Assembly: GCA_963931925.1 (NCBI GenBank)
Contig: OZ007570.1
Coordinates: 29,737,188 to 29,801,187 of the forward strand
Origin: Onchidella celtica
Lineage: Eukaryota > Mollusca > Gastropoda > Systellommatophora > Onchidiidae
Length of the DNA: 64,000 nt
Direction of reading: 5' to 3'
The notes below the pieces were generated by a model. That model was not told the origin of the DNA. It saw nothing but the letters and a program-made list of their open reading frames with translations, and searched no databases. Below, in pieces: positions 25,041 to 35,700 of this stretch. The position numbers and the translations under genes are program-made. Position 1 is the stretch's first letter. Each line of letters starts with the position of its first letter.

Positions 25041-25197
25041 ATGGTACCGTCACGCCAACGTCAAAATTTGTCCTGCCACTGGAAACTGCCGCTGCAATTA
25101 CTTCATTCTGTTAGTAGCGTTCGTTTTCATAGCCATGCATCTTTCTTTATTCCAGCTATCTTGTTTATGGTGCTTGCCAGTGCTTCTGGATCATCAA
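25041..25197 (+). CDS. Candidate first coding exon (signal peptide) of the CUB-LDLa gene
   Basis: From an ATG at 25041 a 52-codon frame ends at a strong donor, A|GTAAGT, at 25197/25198. It leaves one base, which is the phase needed to join the CUB exon at 26606 and makes a joined frame of 322 codons. The C-terminal part, ASFFIPAILFMVLASASG, has the hydrophobic core and small-residue end of a signal peptide, though the n-region is unusually long (over 30 residues) and the ATG context is weak. A second frame over the same exon, from the ATG at 25135, also gives a signal-like peptide starting MHLSLFQLSCLW, but ends in phase 0 and does not fit the next exon. I infer this exon from phase and composition only; a different first exon further left is possible. 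Confidence 0.42.
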
Positions 25198-25261
25198 GTA
25201 AGTGTTAAGGCATTTTTTTTCCCTGTCTTTTCGTCACAACAAACACAGTGCAATGTTGAAT

Positions 25262-25303
25262 TCCATCTGATCTCTCTCGCTCTCTATCTGTCTGTATCTC
25301 TCT

Positions 25304-25342
<39 letters not shown>

Positions 25343-25352
25343 CTCTCCTCTC

Positions 25353-25385
<33 letters not shown>

Positions 25386-25516
25386 TTCTTCTGTCTTTGA
25401 CTATATCTCCCCGTCTTTCTCTCTGTCTTTCGCTCTCTCTCTCTCTCGCTCTGTGTGTGTGTGTGTCTCCCTCTCTGTCTGTCTGTTTCTCTCTCTGCCT
25501 CTGTCTGTCTGTCTAA

Positions 25517-25549
<33 letters not shown>

Positions 25550-25555
25550 AACAGG
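25262..25555. repeat. CT/TC microsatellite tract with GT and CTGT runs
   Basis: Long CT dinucleotide runs, a short GT run near 25454-25466 and poly-C near 25517-25526. Frames across it on both strands are low-complexity artefacts. Confidence 0.93.
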
Positions 25556-25976
25556 AACGTCAATCAAATCTAATTGATTTCGGCGGGTTGTTGTCCCTGT
25601 TTTTGCTACAGTCCATCATCGCATAGTTTTGTTTTTAGTACCTTTAGCGTGGTTGTAGTGAGTCAAAAGTATGAGAAGAAAGTTGGATTGTTGTTTTCTC
25701 CGCACAGCAAAGTCAGTCAAATCTAACTGATGGTTATTCATGGAAATTTGTTTCTTGTAGTTGATGTTGGCCACATTCCTTCGTCGTGTGATTTTGTCTA
25801 CAGCATCAGCATAGTTAAGGCAAAACATGGAAAAGAAAAGTGTCTGCGGACCTCTACGTGAATGAACAAGGATAGGAAAACGAGATTTTACTTGAAAACC
25901 GCGAAGAATTGAGAATAAACGCGCGCGGGCTTTTTGTTTCTGGATGTGATGCAGGCTCTTCGTCTTCGAGTGTAAC
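25556..25976. other. Intronic or intergenic stretch, nothing recognised
   Basis: If the exon at 25041-25197 is real, this is the left part of the first intron. No domain or element end was seen. Confidence 0.4.
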
Positions 25977-26313
25977 AAGAGAGTATAGATGTATAGAGAG
26001 ATCTCACTTCCACCAAATCGCGAAACTAGGTCGCTGCGGTAAACAAGAAATTGAAGAATTGAAAGACACCTTCTTCACCAAACATAGTGTGCATATCTGT
26101 TTAGTGTGGTTTGTTCATATTTTTGGGCTGACTGAAACTGTTTAGAGCCGTTTGTAAGCTCTTACGCCCCGTGGAAATGCACAAACAGAAATTGTTTACC
26201 GCAGCGACCTACTTTCTGCTCCATGCTAACAATGGTTTCGCAGAGCTTCCCGTGTCTCGCAGTGCAAATCGACCAATAGTGAAACCTCTCTATACATCTA
26301 TACTCCCTGGAGT
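25977..26313. repeat. Two inverted copies of one short repeat
   Basis: The stretch at 25977-26052 and the reverse complement of 26186-26313 share GAGTATAGATGTATAGAGAG near one end and TAGGTCGCTGCGGTAAACAA at the other. The right copy carries about 50 bp of extra sequence between the two blocks. They face each other across about 130 bp. They could be the two ends of a palindromic MITE or two insertions of the same short element. Confidence 0.65.
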
Positions 26314-26605
26314 AACGCAAGCTCCCGGTCTCCGAACGTTCCCCCGGCGCATAAACATAACGAGCCAAAGAGAATAACTGGACAAAATAAATGAATCAAG
26401 TAAATAAAGAAAGATAGAAAGAAGATGAAAAAAATATATACCTTTCATTTGATTTCAAAAGTAAAAAAAAAAAAAGAAAAAATGGATTTTAGAAAGTTAA
26501 TAGATACATGAAAATAAAATAACATTTTAAAAAAGGTTCAAAATCAAATTACGCATGATGATTTGACATGATGTAACTGTGAGTATACATATATTTTATC
26601 CCTAG

Positions 26606-26793
26606 TGTGTGGTGATTATTACCAAGTAGGTTCCTCGGAACCGGTCAACATCTACAGTCCTTCCTACCCTGATTTCTACCCGACGTACAGCAAGTGTATC
26701 TGGTTGGTCGAGGTACCCACCGATCATCGTGTTCGGGTGAGCATAACCTACGAGGGAGAGAGGTATAACGGCGAATGCTCGGACTACGTGGAG
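26606..26793 (+). CDS. CUB domain exon, N-terminal half
   Basis: Acceptor CCTAG at 26601-26605 and donor GAG|GTGAGG at 26793/26794. It enters in phase 1 and leaves in phase 0. It encodes the first half of a CUB domain, with Cys-Gly at the start, the SPSYPDFYP turn, Cys-Ile-Trp, and ending CSDYVE where the family has its D-x-V/L-E strand. The next exon continues with VRDGG, the expected sequence. Confidence 0.88.
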
Positions 26794-29700
26794 GTGAGGC
26801 AGAAGAAAACAATCTGACTGAATGACTGATTTTTATTTTTTTTTCGGCCAGAGCCCCCAACCCCCCAACCCCAACCCCAACCCCACCCAACAAATTAAAA
26901 AGGGGAAGAAATTAATTTCTTCTGTTAAAATTTCAAACAGACAAAAAAACAACACATTAAAAATGATAAATTTCATTATAAATCCACCACTTCCACTTAT
27001 AGAACTGGAGAGAGAGAGAGAGAGAGAAAGCGCCCCCCCCCCCCAAGATCTAAATCTGGTCCCCGTTTCCACTCCTGGTGCCCAGAGGTTTGATCAATTA
27101 AGCAATAAGGACAGTAACATGGAGCGAACGCCTGAAGCAAGACGTGAAACATATGGCTACATGTACTGACTTCAGAAAACAGCACATTTAACTTTACTAG
27201 ATAGGACCTCGATGTTTGAATTAATTCCGGTGAATTGCCGTGAATTTCATTTCTGTAAATGATTGGCTCACCAAACCTGAAGTGTTCTGGCCCCCCCCCC
27301 CCCAAGATCTAAATCTGGTCCCCGTTTCCACTCCGGGTGCCCAGAGGTTTGATCAATTAAGCAATAAGGAGGCAAAGGCACCATTGTTGGACTGTGTTAA
27401 GGCAGTGGCAGATCTACTATAAAACTAATGGAGCTTAAGCTGCAGGTCGTTTTGACTGCCAGGTCGTCAGACGATATCCGGCGGGCTTACCTTATGGCAG
27501 GTTTACAGCCCGGGATGCCCATAGCATCCTGGGCTACCCTCCGCAGAACTATTAGAATGAGTCCCTAGTCATTTCATTCTGCGGACGGAAAGTCATGACA
27601 CTGTCGACATGTGCTGACGCTGTCGGGAACAAAATTAATTTTAAAATACCATATATAAAAAGTTATTAAGAGACAAAGCCCCCAAAGGGGGCTGGAAGTT
27701 AATGGTAGGGCCTTCCTCTCTCCTGCTTCTTCTTCTTCTTCCTCTGATCTCTGGTTGTCACGAGCAGAGTTAGGGTCTTGGGGATGTTACGACTGCACGA
27801 GAGGCAGCTAACTCACACTCGGACACAACCACACAAGAAAAGTACTAAATAACTAGAGCGTATATATGTCAGGCCGGTCAGGCCATAGTTTACATAAATA
27901 TTAATAACAAAACAAAAGACAATAGAGGTATATATTCAAACCAAAAACTCTAATTAATAACTTAACCAATAATATTCATGTAACTATGGAGGTACTGCAA
28001 TCAATAGTAAATAGGTATATTATACGAAACTGGATATCAATTTAAAGTGACAGTTGAGTCGCCACTGGCCAGTCGCCAGGCAAACTCTCCATAAATCATA
28101 TGGGCTTAAATGTTAGGAGAGCCCAGTACGTTCAAAAGCCTACAGAAGCACTCTTCGGCTTGTAGGTAATTTAAGCAGTTGCCAAAAGACTATATTTTAT
28201 GCACAATCACTATTCAATTCATCAACGATGTGCTATATTATTCCAATCATACTATGGCAATAGATCTATCATACAGGACACTCGTGGTCGAGTGCCAGCT
28301 GGGGTTTCCTTAGTCTTCCTATGAGGCTGTAGTTCTCTCTCTATCTCCGATCTCTATTATACTTGAATAATTAAGATATATTACCATTGCTCACGCCTAC
28401 TGAGAGGCGCGAACATCAAAATAGCGCAGCGTGGGCTTTCAAAGGTCAGCCCACTCAGACCTTTCTTTCTAGAGCTCAGTCAGTCCGTTAGCAAGGACTT
28501 CTTAGTCTTCAGACCACACAGTTCAGGTACTGGCCGACCGGAGATACTTCACGAAACGATGCTTCTCTCGTCTGTATTCCTCCAAATCTGAACGTTACAC
28601 GATGTTATATACTATCTAACTACCCAGCGTGCTAGTCCGCTGGCCCAATTAGTTCAGCTATCTCATAGGTCGAAACCTCCCACCATTTTAACTGTAGTAA
28701 TACGACTGCACTATTCTACCAGCCAGTTAACGTGCAAAACTTGTCTAGTCATACTTAACAATGTCAACTGTCCCCACCTTGTTTCACCCCTACTCCATTA
28801 CTTATTAATCACGAACATTAAAGCCGACAAGCGTGACTCTAGCAGTTTAACTTTACATTTATTTACTCACCAACTATAATTTGGCGAGGACCGTTCAAGG
28901 CCACCAGCCAATTTCTCATGGCCCTGGTAAACAACAACAACTCACTCTCTGCGTGAGTTTTAACAATATCCGAATCATGACATATCCCCCACCCCAGTTA
29001 AAATTTGCAATTTTAACGATATAAATTATTATCGTAAAGGGAAGGCATGAGTCGAGAAATTGCTCGAAAGGTTAACTTAACTAAGAATACTAGGTAATAA
29101 CTAAGACTAGTACTAAAGTTGAAAAAAACCTACAGGACGGGTATCATTGATGGACAAAACTTCATGAAAATCTTAAGGCTCCGTCCAAAAGTATATATCT
29201 CTCTGAGGATTAAATCTTACCTCTAAATAGGTAGACATTAACAATCATAACTCTAAAATTTTAGAGTACAACACTGATCCTGTGCGAATGTCATCAGGAA
29301 TGCATACATACAATGAATAATACTCAAGAAAAGATAACTATAGTAGCATCGATGGCATTAGTGGATCTGGACTCCTGGTCTGCCATGATCTTCTCGTCCT
29401 CGACCCTGGGCAACAACGTCTGGTGTGGCCAAAATACGGGTCGACGTCAGTAAAATAGCTGTTGGAACAAAGGAAAGCACAGGGGTAGGTGAAAAGTGTT
29501 CACAATGGGTGAACAATATGTGATACCATCCCTCGGTCTCTGAATGAGGTGCTAATCAGTATCCAACGCCAATACATATGACAGACTAAAATACAACAAG
29601 ATTAAGGTAACCGTGATAATAGGTCGGCATGGACATTATCTCCACCAGGAATGGCCTTTATAATGAAGCGGTATTCCTGAAGGGCCAGACTCCATCTGGT

Positions 29701-32700
29701 CAAACGAGCGTTCTTGGCTCGGTTCGATTTTAAAAATAACAACGGTTTATGGTCTGTCTCGATGACGAATTCTGTCATAAGTAGGTAGCGGGAAAACGCG
29801 TCTACGGCGTATACAATCGCCAGGCATTCTCGCTCTATAATAGCGTATCTCTGCTCTCTCGGAAGTAATTTCCGGCTAGCGTACATACAAGGGCGCAATA
29901 AGCCATCTCTTTCCTGAAGCAAAACAGCTCCAATTCCCTGGTCCGACGCGTCAGTTCGGACGGTGAAGGTGCGCCTAATATTCGGTAGTATAAGCAGCGG
30001 CGAACTGGAGAACAGTTGCTGCACTGTCGCGAGCGCGGTGGCGCACTGCGTATTCCAGGTAATTTTGTTGGGTCTGTCTTTTCTTGTAAGATCGGATAAC
30101 GGGGCCGTAAGGGCCGAAAAATTAGGAACAAATTTCCGATAATAGCTTAAGAAGCCTAACAGGCTACGAACCTGCTTCTTAGTATGAGGAGCCTGGAGTT
30201 TTAAAATCTTACTTATCTTACTGTCGTCCGGTGTTTGGACGCCTTTGGCGATAGTATGTCCCAGAAAGTTAATCTGCGTATAACCCAGGAAGACTTTGCT
30301 AGGCTTAGCTGTAAGCCCGGCATCTCGAAGTTTACTAAGCACTTGACGAAGTGCTTCTAAGTGGCCTTTCCAATCCGTATGGAAAGCGCAAATGTCGTCA
30401 AAGTAGCTTAGGACGCATGGTGTCTGCTGCAATAGGATGTTCATCATCCTCGCAAATGTCGCTGGTGCCGTTACGAGACCGAATGGCATGAATCTCCATT
30501 GCATGAGACCCATAGGGGTCTGAAACGCTGTGTACTGTTTACTGGCCTCTTCCATTGGGATTTGCCAGTAGCCTTTAGCCAAATCTATTTTCGAAAACAC
30601 GGACGACTCGGCCAATCGCGCAAATAGATCTTCCTGATTCGGGATAGGTTCAGCATCGTAAATGGTTAGAGCGTTAAGCTTCCTGTAATCGATACAAAAT
30701 CTAACGGAACCGTCTGTTTTCTTTACTAGTACAATCGGCGAGCAGTAAGGGCTCGTCGAGCGCTCAATGACTCCTAAGCTGAGCATCTTTTCCACCTCGG
30801 ACTGTATGGTGTCGTGCGCTTGCAGCGGGCGCGGGTAGGGTTTGACAAACACGGGTACGTCCGAGTGCAACCGGATGACGTGTTGAACTAAGGATGTTTT
30901 ACCCGGCAAATCAGTGAATACTGGCGAAAACTCCCGAACAAGATTCATGATGTCCTGTGTCTTACTTTGATCCAGCTCTGGATTGATATTAACGGAAGTC
31001 GCGTCCTCTGTGGCTTGCAAGGATAGGAGCGATCTTGTCATAGATAATGGCTCCCGGTCGTTGTCATCGATAGTGACCATCGCTGCGTTTGCTTGGGCCA
31101 CAACATGGCATGAATGATCGTGATGAGTTTGATCATCGGTAAGATACTTTTTCAACATATTAATATGGTACACCTTATCGTTACCACGTATGGTAATGAG
31201 ATAATTAACTCTCGAGAGTCGCTTTTTAACTAGAAAGGGGCCTTTCCAAGTGAGGAGTAGTTTGTTATTCGTTTCTGGTAACAGCACCAATGCCCGATCT
31301 CCGACTGACAGGGTTCTTAACCGACTACCCCGATCGCGATATCCTATAAATGACCTGGTCCGTACGCATGCAAATTGTCGAGCCAGGTCGCATGCATTAA
31401 CTATTCTATGTCGGAGATCGACTATGTACTGATACGCGGATCGCGTATCAGGAACGTCGGTATCAGAACCGGCGTATAAATCGCGTAAAATGGCCATCGG
31501 GCCACGTGGTTTTCGACCGTATAACAGTTCAAACGGGGAAAAACCCGTTGTCGCATTTGGGAGTTCCCTATATGCGAACAAGATGGCCGGAAGTCGACGG
31601 TCCCAGTCACCAGGTCTATCGGCGGAAACGCGTGCCAGCATAGTTTTCATGGTGGCATTCCAGCGCTCGCAACAGCCATTGGACTGTGGATGGTATGGCG
31701 ACGTAAGTTTTTGCCTAATGCCCGTGAGTTCCAATACTTTCCTGAAAAGGTCAGAGGTGAATTGCGGACCTCTATCAGATAATAATTCGGACGGGAATCC
31801 GACACGTGTGAATATGGTCACCAATGCCTCGGCGACGTGATCGGCCGATATTTCCTTTAAAGGGACAGCCTCAGGCCAACGGGTGGCATAATCGATTACT
31901 GATAGAATAAACCGATGGCCTCTATCCGACTTCGGTAATGGCCCGACGATGTCGACGGCAACTCGCTGAAATGGAGTGGAAACCGGCGGCATCTCTTGTA
32001 TAGGTGCCCGCGAAGTTTTTCCTTTGGGGGTTCTTTTCTGGCATGTATCGCAACGCGACACATAGCTATTTATGTCCCCGTAAACCCCGGGCCAAAAAAA
32101 CTGAGACAGGACTCTCGATTTTGTTCTCGCTTTGCCTTGGTGGCCCGCCAATGGCGTGTCGTGCGCGAGGCGGGTGATGTCTCGGCGAAATGATCTCGGT
32201 ATGACCAATTGCAAAATAGTTTCGCGCTTTCCCCGAAAAACGCGATATAGGAGGTCGTCTTTAAGGCAGAACCTGGATGTATCCGGGTTGTCCGGATCAA
32301 TCTTAGCAAAGAGGGGCTTTAGTGATGGATCTGTGCGCTGTTCGTTACGAAAAATCTCGGGGGTTACATCCAAATCGACGACAGGCGATCGTAATGTGTC
32401 GTCACTCTGGCGACGCGATTGTTGTCTTGTCGTGACACACGCAATGTCGTTATCATCCCAAATCCCGAGTTCGCAATCGGAGACGTCCTTTAAGTGGGGA
32501 ATATTCCCAATGATTAGGTCGGCGACCGGATTTGGTAGCACGCAGGCCGTGACAACACCAGTTATAAACGGTGTGTCAACATATATTTCCGCCAAACGAA
32601 AATGTTCAACTGAACCACCAAAAGTAATGCAAGTCGCATCGCGATCCAGGAGTTGTGCAGGACGGACCAGGGATTCACGTACACCGACGGTCGTACAGCC

Positions 32701-35700
32701 TGAATCTCGCAATACGGATGCTCGTATGGCGTTTACTCGTCCCTCATACAATGTCAGCGCGCCTCGCTCGTGGAGGGCGGACATCACTGGAATAACTTTA
32801 TCTACGGTTTCGGCATTCCTAGTTCTGTAACCGCGGTTTTCGGTGAATGCTACAGAGCATGCATTTGCCGCATCTAATCTAACTCTGCATTGTCGCGCAA
32901 TGTGGCCTCCGGCGCCACATCTATAACAGTAGACTGGATTATCATCCCTTCGAGGTGTACCTCGATAAGAAGGAAATGTGGGCGCTTGATAGTAGTTGTT
33001 ACGCGGTCCTCCGGTAGGGAAAGGACGTGTATATCGGGGTTCCCAGTCCCGAGAAAATTTATGGGGATTCGGTTGCCTCCTGCTAACCGGCGGCTCGGAC
33101 CGTGGACGAACCTGCGGCGACTGTCGAAAGGGCTGTCTTGATTGTCTCGACGGTACCGGTGTCTTAGTAGCAGCGCCGGCGTAACACGGTTCGTTTACTT
33201 TAGCTTTAGCTAACGATCGATTAGGGTGAGCTGCAGCATACCGTTCCGCTATCGATGTTATCTCGACGGTAGTTTTGGGGGCTTGTTCCTTAAAATGCGC
33301 CACCAGGTCCGTGTGGCAGGACATATATATTTGGTCTTTAATTATCAAATCATATAGTTTCTTATAGTTTCCCTCTTCCACACCGGCCAACTCAGTCCAA
33401 CGGCTGAGTAGGTGGCGGAGGCGGTCCACGTAAGTAGAGAAATTCTCAGATGCCTCCGGCTTGCAATCGCGGAAACGCTTATGAAATCCATCTTCCGTAT
33501 GTTGGAAACGCTTTAATAGCGCGGTCTTTAGAATGTCATAGTCCCTAGCGTCATCAATAGTGAGGCTATGGAAAACTTCCAACGCTCTCCCTGTCAAAAG
33601 ATTGGCGAGGCATGACGTGTACTCACTACGCTGCCATCCCGCGCAAACGGCATGGAGTTCGAAGCGGTGTAGGTAGGAATCAATACGATCAACCTTATCA
33701 TTAAAGGTTGGCAATTTAGGCTTCGTTTTATTATTGGAAGTAACTTCCGGAGCCCCGGTAGGTTGGGCTTGCTTCGCTTCTAACTGTTTCAAAGCGAGCT
33801 CGTACTCTCTTTGAGCCTGTTTTTCCGCGCGTTCCGCGGCTCTATCTTCTCGTTCCGCGGCTTTTTCTTCTCGTAATATCTCCGCGGCCTTTTCTTCTCG
33901 TAATCTCTCCGCGGCCTTTTCTTCTCGTAATCTCTCCGCGGCCTTTTCTTCTCGTAATCTCTCCGCGGCCTTTTCTTCTCGTTCTTCTTTCAGTTTCTGG
34001 TCTACCCAAGAAGCACGCTGAGCTTCCGGTATGCCAAATGATTGGGCCAGTTCCAAATATTTCTGTAGTTCGGCCATGATATCGGTCGATAATACGATAT
34101 AATAATGTCCTAATCGAGGACAGCTCCTGAAAAATCTCCAACTTTATTCTCCCTTGAAGCAATTTATCAATTGCACTCTGCGGGTGCTCGTTCCTGCAGT
34201 ATGAACGAAATTAACGAAATCAACAACAAACTGTACGTCTTAGTCAACCAAGTAGTGGTTGAGCTATCTCAGTGATCACTTAACTCCACTTATTTCTCCT
34301 AATCCTCAAGCAGTGAGTCTACTGCTTCCGTGATTGGTCGTTACTAACGATACCAATGTAATATTCCCAGTGTATTTTCCGTACACTCCTAGCAGCGTTC
34401 CCTCTGCTATAAATCGGAATAAATCAATATTCACGATATGAACTTCCTTGGCTATACCAGCCTAACAACTCTAATATCCAGATTATCTCTCAACGTGCCC
34501 TAGACACGTGATTTATCCCAGGCAATAATATAGCAAGTATGAATACAAAATATAATAATGCAACACTATAATGGAAAAGAATTACATGGAGAGTAAGACG
34601 AGACTAACAGAAAGAACAAACGACAACAGACCTGACTAACCTGAAACTATCTACAAAAAGGTAAGAAAAGCACAAGAGAGACGTCTTCCTAAAAGTACGA
34701 GAAAGATAGAACGCTAACAATCTATACGAATAACAGGTCCCTACAGAACTATTCAAGGCAAAGCGTATCTCCTATCCGTTTTAAACGCCATCTAGATCTG
34801 CTAGTCTGGCAAAAAGAGGTATGCTAAGTCTCGATCCCTTCCAACCTCCCGCCTATCTAATCTAACACAAAAGAAAAAAATAATGCCTGTCAAAAGTAGG
34901 GGAGCTGGAACGACGAACCCCTCAAACGAAGACAAATACAGATGGTTCACTTAACTGGGCAAAATGGACTGGCTCTTTCCTTTGGTCCACAGCGCTGGTC
35001 TTGTCTTTTCCTGATGCTAGCTGTCAGTCCCTCGTAGTGGTCCCAGGATCAATGACGAGAGGACATGCCAGACATGTGGGGGAGAAACAAACAAAAAAAT
35101 CAGCAGTATACAAAACTATAAACTACAAAAATTACATAAATAACAGTGGAGTCTTAGAGTGGTAGACCTGCAGCTGTTGACGGGGTCCTCTTCCGATGAT
35201 AGTAGTGTTCTCTAGATGTCAGAAGGTGACGGGTCCTCTTCAGATGTCAGTGGGGTCCCCTCCAGATGTCACGAGCAGAGTTAGGGTCTTGGGGATGTTA
35301 CGACTGCACGAGAGGCAGCTAACTCACACTCGGACACAACCACACAAGAAAAGTACTAAATAACTAGAGCGTATATATGTCAGGCCGGTCAGGCCATAGT
35401 TTACATAAATATTAATAACAAAACAAAAGACAATAGAGGTATATATTCAAACCAAAAACTCTAATTAATAACTTAACCAATAATATTCATGTAACTATGG
35501 AGGTACTGCAATCAATAGTAAATAGGTATATTATACGAAACTGGATATCAATTTAAAGTGACAGTTGAGTCGCCACTGGCCAGTCGCCAGGCAAACTCTC
35601 CATAAATCATATGGGCTTAAATGTTAGGAGAGCCCAGTACGTTCAAAAGCCTACAGAAGCACTCTTCGGCTTGTAGGTAATTTAAGCAGTTGCCAAAAGA

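Larger units (their letters stand above)
26794..27402. other. Intron of the CUB gene, left part
   Basis: It contains a GA run (27009-27028), two poly-C-headed copies of a short repeat listed separately, and no exon that I can support. Confidence 0.6.

Noticed and set aside
23899-25551. 550-codon plus-strand frame
   Set aside because: It is the 26-bp minisatellite followed by CT tracts; several frames are open at once. Only the short 25041-25197 part, in another frame, was kept as a candidate exon.
31250-32830. Plus-strand frames within element A, up to 232 codons
   Set aside because: Shadows of the long minus-strand gag-pol frame.
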